This document shows positions 9,116 to 17,039 of a DNA stretch of 64,000 nt, one piece after another; the stretch's first letter is position 1, and each line of letters begins with the position of its first letter. Position numbers and translations under genes: made by a program. The notes under the pieces were generated by a model. It did not search any database and had not been told where the DNA came from. It saw only the letters and a program-made list of their open reading frames with translations. Source of the DNA: Bacteroidia bacterium (lineage in GTDB: Bacteria; Bacteroidota; Bacteroidia; UKL13-3); contig JALONP010000001.1 of NCBI GenBank assembly GCA_025454875.1, forward strand, positions 62,001 to 126,000, given 5' to 3'.

Positions 9116-11053
9116 TTATTGTTTTGTTAAGAGTACTAAATCTTTGTATCGTTTGGTAATGTTTTCCATTAAAGCATTCCATTTTGCGAAATTTTCTTTT
9201 TCAACTGTTAAGTGGTTGTAACGCGACTTTTTACGCAGTACCACATAGCCGTTTTCAATGCTATAAGTAAAGGTGCAGGTAAAGTCAGCATCTTGATGGG
9301 TAGTATTCGCAGGTAGCTTTGAAACAACATAACCTTTGGGAATTTGGAAGCGTACTTCTGATTCGTCAAGCCAAGTGTACTCAAATTCGCGGGCAATGGT
9401 TCGGCCTCCTGCAGTATCTATTTTATAGTCGGCAAGCGATTTTCGCAAATGCATGTTTACATAAATAGTGCTGTCTATACTCCGAATATAATCTGGTAGG
9501 GTAAATGTAAAGTTAATCTTCAAGGCAGAATCGTTGGTAAACAAATGCTGATGGTTTAAGCTGTTAATGGCGAACTTATTATTACCCAAACCAAGCATTC
9601 CTTTCATCTGCGTTTCAATCTTGTCGGTACCGGCATAATAAAATGCATCAGCCCAATTGCTGTGGTTGTATCCTTTAAGCAAAACCGATGATTCTCCTTG
9701 TAAAGTTCTTCCGTCATCTCCCAATTGGATGGTAATTTGCTGGTAACTGTAATTGGCGGTATCAGGTATTTTGGGCACCCTAACCACCACAAATGAATCG
9801 GGCGAAATGGAGATAAGTGCTTCCTTTTCTTGAATAAAACCCGATGGCCAGCCAAGGGGAGTATGTTTAGAAGTTCCATCAATAAATATCCATTGGTTGT
9901 TTTCATGTACCGCAGCAATCATGTGGTTACTTGCATACCCAAGTGGAAGTTGTTCATAGGTGTATGGTAAATCGCGGGTGCCTATCCAACACAAATACCC
10001 TTTGATACCAGCTTCTTTGAGCATTGCTGTAATCAAACTTGAAAAATCCTTGCAATCGCCATACTTCTTGGCAAATACATCATTAGCCTCCCGAGGTATT
10101 TGCCCACCTAGTCCGTCTTCAAATGCAATGTATTTCATGTGTTGTTGTACCCAATAATAAATGCCCTTTATAGTTTCAAAACGATTGGGCGCTGCTTGAA
10201 TAATAGAGTCAACCACTTGCTTTAAATCAGCATGAGCAGGTTGTTTGTTAACCGCAGAAATATACTTGTAATCGTGTTTGTACAATAATGGAACGTTTCC
10301 GAATAGGTTAACATATCCTAGGTTTGACGTTTTGTACCCTTTGATGTAAACAAATACATGGGGTTCATCGTACCTATCATTTACTGCATCAGTATAACTT
10401 TTGAGCATTTTTCCATTTTCAAGTTGCCATTGGTAAATGGTATTTTTTCCTTCTTTTGTTACGGTTAAATGAATATCAGTGCTGTCGCCAAAAAAAGTAT
10501 ATCCAATTTCAACATCAGGCGATACAATGACTTTGTAAGAAGTAAGCAGGGTAGGAATGCTTCGCTTAAAATAAAACGAACCCAAACTTCCCGGATCTTC
10601 ATAACTATATGAATACTTTGTTTCGGTTATTGCATCTTCGCTTAATCCAGGCAAGTAATATTTACGGTACTTGATGCCGTCATAAAAGATACTGCCTCCA
10701 GTATTGTCTTCATCTTTGTATTGTGTTACAGGCATTTTAGTGTATTTGCCATTTACCTTTGTATAGGTTGCTACGTTCCAAGAAGTGATGGTATAAAAGC
10801 CAGGAGCATATGTAATGGAGCGTTCATTTGCGCCAATTCCCTTATTGTCTAAGTAATAAACAAGTGTATGGTAATCACTTGTAACAGCTGGTTTGTTTTT
10901 GCGAACGGCACATGTGAGTACGTGTTCGTGTTTTAGCAGTAAAATAGATTGCCCCTTGTATTGGCTTTTTAGTGATTCGTATGGATATGTGGGTTGCGCT
11001 AAAAGAGGTGACCCCAAAACAAATAGTACCAAAATGCAAACCAGTTTATTCAT
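9116..11053 (-). CDS. Secreted DUF3857 protein with intact transglutaminase-like domain
   Basis: From the ATG at 11053 the protein has 645 residues and begins with a signal peptide (MNKLVCILVLFVLGSPLLAQ). A DUF3857 domain occupies roughly residues 50-250. The transglutaminase-like domain shows the triad context GDCKD (Cys334), ASNHM and FIDGTSK. A beta-rich C-terminal domain follows. In this family the triad can act in peptide crosslinking or as a protease-like thiol enzyme; the substrate is unknown. The start overlaps the upstream gene's stop by 8 bp, implying translational coupling. The longer reading from 11125 lacks a signal peptide at its N-terminus. Confidence 0.8.
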   Translation of the reverse strand: MNKLVCILVLFVLGSPLLAQPTYPYESLKSQYKGQSILLLKHEHVLTCAVRKNKPAVTSDYHTLVYYLDNKGIGANERSITYAPGFYTITSWNVATYTKVNGKYTKMPVTQYKDEDNTGGSIFYDGIKYRKYYLPGLSEDAITETKYSYSYEDPGSLGSFYFKRSIPTLLTSYKVIVSPDVEIGYTFFGDSTDIHLTVTKEGKNTIYQWQLENGKMLKSYTDAVNDRYDEPHVFVYIKGYKTSNLGYVNLFGNVPLLYKHDYKYISAVNKQPAHADLKQVVDSIIQAAPNRFETIKGIYYWVQQHMKYIAFEDGLGGQIPREANDVFAKKYGDCKDFSSLITAMLKEAGIKGYLCWIGTRDLPYTYEQLPLGYASNHMIAAVHENNQWIFIDGTSKHTPLGWPSGFIQEKEALISISPDSFVVVRVPKIPDTANYSYQQITIQLGDDGRTLQGESSVLLKGYNHSNWADAFYYAGTDKIETQMKGMLGLGNNKFAINSLNHQHLFTNDSALKINFTFTLPDYIRSIDSTIYVNMHLRKSLADYKIDTAGGRTIAREFEYTWLDESEVRFQIPKGYVVSKLPANTTHQDADFTCTFTYSIENGYVVLRKKSRYNHLTVEKENFAKWNALMENITKRYKDLVLLTKQ

Positions 11054-14000
11054 ATAGGTCGCCATAATAAAAGGTTCGTGTTTTAATAATTTTGCCAGCG
11101 GCATCATATTGTTTTTCAATACCATGTTTTAAATCCATCAGATAAGGAGTTGACACCAATAGTTTTCCATTGGCATCATATTTATAACTCCATCCATTTA
11201 AATCGTTGTACAAATAATCCTGCTTAAATTTAAGGGTTCCATTTTCATTGTATTGCATGTGGGTTCCTTCGTAGTTGCCATGCACAAATGGGGTTTCCTC
11301 ATACACGTTCCCATTCGGATAATACTGAATGTACTGGCCTTCATAATATCCTTTCACCATTTGAAAGCTTAACGCTTTTTTACCATTGGCATAGTATGTA
11401 ACCATATTAAATGTCTCATTTTTTACTTGCTGATAAGGCATAGGTTTTCCATTGGCATCATTTGGAGCACAGGCAACGATAACCCCATTCTCATAAATCA
11501 TTTTTAACACCAATTCACCATTGTATCCGTAGTAGCGGTATTCTCCGTCTCTTTCATCATTTACCAAAACGCGCTCACTTTCAATATTTCCATTAGCATA
11601 ATAAAGCAGTTCTTTTCCATTGCCTTCATCAAATTTGTATGTCGTAGTTCGGTAACGGTTCCCATTTTCATCATAATAGTTCCATACACTGTCTCGCTCA
11701 TCATTTACATAGCGGCCCGATATGTGGATTTTCCCATTTTCGTGGTATGTAGTGTATGCTCCCTGTGCGATTCCTTTCAGGTATTGTTGTTTGATTTTTA
11801 CTTTGTTGCTGCTATGGTACACAATGTACTCTCCATCTTTTTTGCCTCCAACATAATTGCAACTGAGAATAACTTTACCTGTTGGCCCAAACAATTGATA
11901 CAAGCCCGTTCCGTGGTTGAGTTTTGTTTCAAAAGCGACTTTACCCGAGCTGTCGTATTGTACAAAATTGTTGAAAAAACCGTTGGTATAATCTGAATAA
12001 CCATGCAAGGTGCTATCGGCCATGTAATCGAGTGTTTTTCCACTCAAAGCACCTTCTTGAAAAAATTCCACAGCATCGAGGGCTCCATTCGGGGTGTAAA
12101 ATTTCCACTCTCCATGTTGTTCATCGTTTTGATAATAACCTTCCGCTTGGAGTTTTCCATTTAAATAATAGGAGCGATAATACCCATGTCGTTGGTTATC
12201 TTTATAGTTGAGTTCGTAACTTTTAACTCCATTTTTATAATTGTATACGAGTATGCCCTTGCGTTGGCCTTTCTCAAAATTTAATGTATACGCCAAGGTG
12301 CCATTAGGATGGTAATATTTCCATTCGCCTTCTTCGCTTCCATTTACCAGAACACCTTCCGATTTTTTTGCCCGATATGAAGTAAAATTCACTACTTGTA
12401 TTTTACCCCCTGAAGATTTAGCCTGTGCAATGATTGCACCCGTTGTGTCGTAGTTTTTATAGCTATCTGGCTTGCCATTTTTGTAGATTGTTTCATCCCA
12501 AATTTTGCCCTTTAAGTCATAAGACTTTGAAAGTCCGTTCAATTTATCATTGCTAAAGGTAGATTCTTCTCTTAAAATGCCATTCGAATGGTAATACTTC
12601 CAAACACCTGTTTGGTTTCCTGCAATGTAATTTCCCTCTGTTTGCAATTTTCCATCATCATAAAACCATTTCCAATTGCCAACACGTTTGCCCGCAGCAA
12701 ATGTGCCACTTGTTCTTATCTTTCCGTTTAAATGGTAGTAGGTGATAGGTCCATCAAAATCACCTTCTTTAACAGTACCTGTTAAATCAACGGATCCATT
12801 GGTGTAAAATGTTTTATAGGTGCCATTGTAAACATCATTCACCAGTTCACCTTCGTTTTGCAGTCTTCCGTAAGCATCATAATCCTTCCGAATGCCATTT
12901 TTCTTCCCATTGTTGTAGGTAAATGTAGCAGCTGCTGTTCCATTCACATTGAACAGTTGGGTTAGTCCATCAAACTTCTCGTTTTTATAAGTCGACACTT
13001 CGCGCTTAAATCCGTTGTTGTGAAACATTTCAAATGGGCCGTTAATCACTCCTGGTGGGTCAAAAAACTCAATGGATTTTACCTTCCCATCAAAGTAGTA
13101 GTAGGTCCATTTGCCTGATTTTTTATTATCAACAAACAAGCCTTCCGCACTTTTAAAGCCTTTGGTATAATATTGCCAATACCCTTGGTTTTGGCCTTTG
13201 TCATCTTCATCGCCCATTGCAGCTAATGATAAGCCATCATACCACAGCTTGGTGCGCACCTGTTTACCATTTAAGGTAACAACCCGGTCGCTTCGTATAT
13301 CATTAAAGTAGGTTTTGGCCCAAGAGGTGAACTCATTTATTTTGGCTTGCTTAGCCTTGGCTTCCTTTTCAATTTCTTTCGAGGGAATGTTTTGAAAACA
13401 ATACAATAAATAACCTTCGAACAAATTCTTTTTCCAGGTTTGCTCAAAAAAGCGAACGTAAAAATTAAGCAGCGGATCGCCAGAATCATAGTTGGCAGGC
13501 AGTTTTTCGAGCATAACTTGCAATTGCTTCACAATCCAAAAATTGAGTTTAACCTTGCTTTTGTATTTTCCATTCAAGGCAGCTTTGGATAAGATAATTT
13601 CATTTACTTCTGAAAGTTGTGCTTTTTCAAACAAGTTTTCGCCTATTTGGAACTCGTTAGTGTATTCATTGCCAGCAACCTTTTCCATGCGGTCAACTAC
13701 ATAAAGCAAGTTGTTGGCAGTATTATTCATGATCATGTACATGCTAAATGCCATTAAGGAAAGAGCTGGCTCATTGCATTCAGCGGCCAAAAATGCGATT
13801 CTGAAATGCGTTCCTGCATGAAAAGGGTTGTTTTGGAATGAAGCAGTGTAGGCATTTAGCGCTGCTCTCCACTCCTTATGGCGCGAATGGACAATTCCTT
13901 GTTCATATTGAAACCGATTGTAGAATGGAAATTGCTCAAGTCCTTGTTTGTAGATAGCCAATGCGGAGTCTCTAAATCCTGCATCATCTAAGGCATTTGC

Positions 14001-14321
14001 AAATAGCAACAAAAACTCACGCCTGTTATCATCGTTTAGCTGCAATCCTTTATAGGCTGATTCAACTGCTTTTAATGGCTGTTTGGCAGCCATATAAGTG
14101 GTCGACATTTCTTGAAGGGCTGCACTGTAAAACGAGTCGTTCGGATTTACTGCCAAATATTTGGCAATTGCCAAGTCGTACTCTTCACTATCATGTAATA
14201 CATTGCCTTGGTAAATCAAGTCACGGTCTTTTGGATATGAATCACCGATAGATTGGGCCAGAAGGGAAGAGGATAAAAGCGCTCCAGCTACTAATAGCAG
14301 AGGTTTTAAAGGTTTAATCAT
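11046..14321 (-). CDS. Giant TPR plus YwqK/MORN-type repeat protein
   Basis: A 1091-residue exported protein with signal peptide MIKPLKPLLLVAGALLSSSLLAQ. An N-terminal TPR-like helical region (about residues 35-240) is followed, from about residue 370 to the end, by roughly 25 consecutive repeats of the kind YYxNGKL-x-x-EG-x-Y-x-x-G-x-x-x-G-x-W, the MORN_2/YwqK repeat. Annotation pipelines often call this repeat an antitoxin, which is not supported here. Such repeats form an elongated beta scaffold. It is the first gene of a three-gene operon with two transglutaminase-like proteins. The ATG at 14321 directly precedes the signal peptide; the reading from 14348 would need TTG. Confidence 0.8.
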   Translation of the reverse strand: MIKPLKPLLLVAGALLSSSLLAQSIGDSYPKDRDLIYQGNVLHDSEEYDLAIAKYLAVNPNDSFYSAALQEMSTTYMAAKQPLKAVESAYKGLQLNDDNRREFLLLFANALDDAGFRDSALAIYKQGLEQFPFYNRFQYEQGIVHSRHKEWRAALNAYTASFQNNPFHAGTHFRIAFLAAECNEPALSLMAFSMYMIMNNTANNLLYVVDRMEKVAGNEYTNEFQIGENLFEKAQLSEVNEIILSKAALNGKYKSKVKLNFWIVKQLQVMLEKLPANYDSGDPLLNFYVRFFEQTWKKNLFEGYLLYCFQNIPSKEIEKEAKAKQAKINEFTSWAKTYFNDIRSDRVVTLNGKQVRTKLWYDGLSLAAMGDEDDKGQNQGYWQYYTKGFKSAEGLFVDNKKSGKWTYYYFDGKVKSIEFFDPPGVINGPFEMFHNNGFKREVSTYKNEKFDGLTQLFNVNGTAAATFTYNNGKKNGIRKDYDAYGRLQNEGELVNDVYNGTYKTFYTNGSVDLTGTVKEGDFDGPITYYHLNGKIRTSGTFAAGKRVGNWKWFYDDGKLQTEGNYIAGNQTGVWKYYHSNGILREESTFSNDKLNGLSKSYDLKGKIWDETIYKNGKPDSYKNYDTTGAIIAQAKSSGGKIQVVNFTSYRAKKSEGVLVNGSEEGEWKYYHPNGTLAYTLNFEKGQRKGILVYNYKNGVKSYELNYKDNQRHGYYRSYYLNGKLQAEGYYQNDEQHGEWKFYTPNGALDAVEFFQEGALSGKTLDYMADSTLHGYSDYTNGFFNNFVQYDSSGKVAFETKLNHGTGLYQLFGPTGKVILSCNYVGGKKDGEYIVYHSSNKVKIKQQYLKGIAQGAYTTYHENGKIHISGRYVNDERDSVWNYYDENGNRYRTTTYKFDEGNGKELLYYANGNIESERVLVNDERDGEYRYYGYNGELVLKMIYENGVIVACAPNDANGKPMPYQQVKNETFNMVTYYANGKKALSFQMVKGYYEGQYIQYYPNGNVYEETPFVHGNYEGTHMQYNENGTLKFKQDYLYNDLNGWSYKYDANGKLLVSTPYLMDLKHGIEKQYDAAGKIIKTRTFYYGDLYE

Positions 14322-14344
14322 AGGATAATTGAATATTATTGGAT

Positions 14345-14377
14345 GCAATATATCCGTTTTGCCAAGAATATAACAAG
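14345..14377 (-). promoter_or_regulatory. Possible promoter of the MORN/transglutaminase operon
   Basis: On the minus strand, CTTG (14377-14374) is followed after 21 bp by TATATTGC (14352-14345). It resembles TTTG-N(17-23)-TAnnTTTG with one mismatch in each element, 24 bp upstream of the ATG at 14321. This is a weak match and is offered as a candidate only. Confidence 0.3.
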
Positions 14378-14470
14378 CGAGGTAGAGGTAAAAGCACTTA
14401 TTGTGGAAAGGTTGGCATTTGGGATCAGAAATAATTGCTTTAAAGAGACATTTACAGATGTTATTTGATA

Positions 14471-14656
14471 ATTTACATCAGTAAATAAGCCTATTTTTGA
14501 GCGATAAATAATTGCGTAAAATTCAGATAATCAATAATTAGATAAAACAAATGTAAATAAAGACTCGAATGCAAGAATTAACAAAAGTAAATAGCAGAAC
14601 TTAACATTTGTAATTGTTGTAAACAAATGTAAATTGCGTAATTAACAATCGTAAAC
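14471..14656 (+). promoter_or_regulatory. Repeated boxes upstream of the XRE regulator (candidate operators)
   Basis: This AT-rich gap of about 360 bp between two divergent genes contains four copies of the direct repeat ACAAnnGTAAAY: 14547-14558, 14581-14592, 14623-14634 and 14645-14656. The third copy is also the right arm of an inverted repeat (ACATTTGT at 14604-14611, ACAAATGT at 14623-14630). A separate perfect palindrome, ATTTAC-ATCA-GTAAAT, is at 14471-14486. The repeats stop 30 bp before the regulator's ATG, as expected for autoregulation by the encoded helix-turn-helix protein; this is inference. Confidence 0.5.
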
Positions 14657-14685
14657 ACCCTCGTTGTTTATAATTTATTATCAAT

Positions 14686-15147
14686 ATGTTAGATGATCTA
14701 AACAAACGTATCATTGAGGTGATGGTGCGGAAAGACCACACCAAATCCTCTTTTGCAAAAGCATTAGATGTTTCGTTGCCACTAATTACCCATATTACCA
14801 CGGGTAGAAACAAACCTGGAGTGGATCTTATTCAAAAGATTATCAGTGTTTTTGATGATATAAGCCCAGATTGGTTATTGCTCGGAACGGGCACTATGTT
14901 CCGCACCCAACACACTGCACCCGACTTGTCTGTTGAGATGGCTAAGTGGCAAAGCCTAATCGAACAGAGTTTAAAAGTGAAAGAAGCACAGTTGTCTGTT
15001 ATTCAATATCATAAGATTCTGTATGACGAGTTAAAGCACCTTGAAGAAATGAGAATGATTCTCGAAAAAGCCAATAGCGATTCGGTTGCATTAACTTCCG
15101 AGTGGGAGCAGTTGAGAATAGGGTTATTATCTAAAGTAATACCCTAA
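14686..15147 (+). CDS. XRE-type helix-turn-helix regulator with C-terminal coiled coil
   Basis: A 153-residue protein. Residues 1-70 form a phage-repressor-like HTH (SSFAKALDVSLPLITHITTGRNKPGVDLI, then SPDWLLLGTGTMF, the usual end of this domain in Bacteroidota). Residues 85-145 are rich in Glu, Lys and Leu with heptad-like spacing, suggesting a dimerising coiled coil. It is a single-gene unit with repeated boxes upstream and a strong terminator downstream. It is likely a DNA-binding regulator of its own promoter and possibly of the divergent MORN operon. Confidence 0.8.
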   Translation: MLDDLNKRIIEVMVRKDHTKSSFAKALDVSLPLITHITTGRNKPGVDLIQKIISVFDDISPDWLLLGTGTMFRTQHTAPDLSVEMAKWQSLIEQSLKVKEAQLSVIQYHKILYDELKHLEEMRMILEKANSDSVALTSEWEQLRIGLLSKVIP

Positions 15148-15180
15148 ATTTTGGTTCTTAATTAATTGATAATAAGAAAA

Positions 15181-15210
15181 AAGGCCTTTCAAAATGAAAG
15201 GCCTTTTTAG
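15181..15210. terminator. Bidirectional rho-independent terminator
   Basis: A perfect stem of AAGGCCTTTCA with TGAAAGGCCTT (15181-15191 and 15195-15205) around an AAA loop, flanked by a run of A on one side and T on the other. It serves both the XRE regulator gene and the converging dehydrogenase gene. Confidence 0.85.
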
Positions 15211-15226
15211 CATGCAGTATGGTTGT

Positions 15227-16126
15227 TTAGCCCTTGCTTGCAAATTGAGCTGCAACTACAAGCTCTTTGCTTCCGGGAGTGTATGTATAAAATCCTTCAC
15301 CTGATTTGACGCCAAGGTTGTTGGCGGTAACCATATTAACCAACAACGGACAAGGAGCATATTTCGGATTGCCGAAACCCGTATGCAATACCTCCAAAAT
15401 AGCCAAACAAACATCCAAGCCAATAAAATCAGCAAGTTGCAATGGCCCCATAGGGTGAGCCATACCAAGTTTCATTACAGTATCAATTGATTCGACCGTG
15501 CCAACTCCTTCATGAAGTGTCCAAATAGCTTCATTTATCATTGGCATTAAAATGCGGTTTGCAATAAATCCTGGATAGTCATTGGCTTCGGCTGGAATCT
15601 TTCCGATTGCTTTACTCAATGCCGTTATGGTTTGCGTAACCTCTTTGCTGGTTTTATACCCATTAATTACTTCAACAAGTTTCATAACAGGCACTGGGTT
15701 CATAAAGTGCATGCCAATTACTTGTTGCGGACGTTTGGTTACCGAACCAATTTTGGTAATGGAAATAGAAGATGTGTTTGAAGCTAGAATACAATGTGCA
15801 GGTGCAATTTCATCCAACTGCTTGAATATATCGAGCTTAATTGCCATGTTTTCTGTTGCTGCTTCTACTACCAAGTCTGCTTTTGCTGCTCCCTCTGATA
15901 GGGTAGTATATGTTTTGATATTGTTTAAAGTAGCCTCTTTTTGTTCAGGAGTTAGACTACCTTTGGTTACTTGTCGGTCTAGATTTTTTGAAATGGTATC
16001 AAGCGCCTTTTGCAACGCTTTTTCGTTTACATCTACCAGCGAAACGCTGTATCCATATTGTGCAAATACATGTGCGATACCATTTCCCATGGTACCTGAA
16101 CCAATTACTGTAACTTGTTTGATCAT
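15227..16126 (-). CDS. hbd: 3-hydroxybutyryl-CoA (3-hydroxyacyl-CoA) dehydrogenase
   Basis: A 299-residue NAD-dependent dehydrogenase that oxidises 3-hydroxyacyl-CoA to 3-ketoacyl-CoA in beta-oxidation or butanoate metabolism. It has the Rossmann motif GSGTMGNGIAHVFAQYGY at the N-terminus, the ASNTSSISIT segment, the catalytic-His motif GMHFMNPVPVMKLVEVI and the C-terminal domain motif ANDYPGFIANRILMP followed by GMAHPMGPLQLADFIGLD. Length is that of the single-function bacterial enzyme. The gene stands alone, converging on the XRE gene. Confidence 0.95.
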   Translation of the reverse strand: MIKQVTVIGSGTMGNGIAHVFAQYGYSVSLVDVNEKALQKALDTISKNLDRQVTKGSLTPEQKEATLNNIKTYTTLSEGAAKADLVVEAATENMAIKLDIFKQLDEIAPAHCILASNTSSISITKIGSVTKRPQQVIGMHFMNPVPVMKLVEVINGYKTSKEVTQTITALSKAIGKIPAEANDYPGFIANRILMPMINEAIWTLHEGVGTVESIDTVMKLGMAHPMGPLQLADFIGLDVCLAILEVLHTGFGNPKYAPCPLLVNMVTANNLGVKSGEGFYTYTPGSKELVVAAQFASKG

Positions 16127-16231
16127 GTTTGTTAATTAAAGTGCGGCAAATCTATAAAAGTGATTGTCTTCTCAAACTGGCTTTTACAGATGTTGATAAA
16201 AACTTATCATTCATGCCCATGTTTGTTCATT

Positions 16232-17029
16232 ATGCGCCAATTTATTTTAGGGATTTTAATTGTTGTTTTAGGATTAGGACTTGGAGGTTGTGAAAAACAT
16301 ATTGAAGTGGTTCCTCAAGCCGATATTCTCGCTCCTGATTCCACACATACGAAAGCCACTTTAACATTACAAGTTTCGCATCTTGCTGGTTCAGTACCTG
16401 TTGGTTTTAATCAGCAGTATGTAACGACTTTGGACGATTCATTTCGCATTCAAACCCTTATGTACTACCTTTCAAATTTTGAGTTGTTGTACGATACAGG
16501 CGCATACTTAATTCCCGAGTCATATCATTTGGTTGACGATTTAAGGCCTTCGAGCAAGCAAATCAGCCACCGTCAATTGCCTTTGGGTAGGGTAAATGGG
16601 TTCACTTTTTTAATTGGTGTTGATGCTGAGCGCAACTTTACAGGCGCACAAACAGGCGATTTAGATCCAGCTTTAGGCATGTTTTGGACATGGGTGTCAG
16701 GGTATATTATGGCAAAAATGGAAGGGAAATTTACCAAACCTAACAATCCCAACGCCACTTTTATTTGGCATGTAGGAGGATTTAACCCACCATATACTGG
16801 TATACGAAAGGTTACTTTTTTGCTAAATGAGCCAAAACAACTAATGGCCGGAGACCACATTAACCTGAGACTTAACGGAGATGTATTAAAATGGTTTGAT
16901 GGGGTGCATGCGTTAAAAATAGATAGTTTTCCGGTATTTAATAACCCATCTGCATTTTCAAACAAGGTAGCCGATAATTACCAGCAAATGTTTTCGGTGG
17001 ATACATTCTATGTTTCGAGTGCAAAATAG
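16232..17029 (+). CDS. MbnP-like lipoprotein
   Basis: From the ATG at 16232 the protein has 265 residues and a lipoprotein signal ending in the lipobox GLGLGGC. The body matches the MbnP family, with FRIQTLMYYLSNFEL, then YHLVDD, an LPLGRVNGFTFLIGVD segment, a GDLDPALGMFWTW motif and TFIWHVGG. MbnP proteins are associated with copper and methanobactin and are normally paired with an MbnH-type di-haem peroxidase. No such partner is present here; the next gene converges. An earlier GTG at 16160 would put 24 residues ahead of the signal peptide and is rejected. Confidence 0.75.
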   Translation: MRQFILGILIVVLGLGLGGCEKHIEVVPQADILAPDSTHTKATLTLQVSHLAGSVPVGFNQQYVTTLDDSFRIQTLMYYLSNFELLYDTGAYLIPESYHLVDDLRPSSKQISHRQLPLGRVNGFTFLIGVDAERNFTGAQTGDLDPALGMFWTWVSGYIMAKMEGKFTKPNNPNATFIWHVGGFNPPYTGIRKVTFLLNEPKQLMAGDHINLRLNGDVLKWFDGVHALKIDSFPVFNNPSAFSNKVADNYQQMFSVDTFYVSSAK

Positions 17030-17039
17030 CCTCACTCAA

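Noticed and set aside
11046-14321. Reading the YwqK/MORN-repeat protein as an antitoxin
   Set aside because: This is a common pipeline label for the repeat. The protein is exported, over 1000 residues long and sits in an operon with transglutaminase-like proteins, with no toxin gene nearby.
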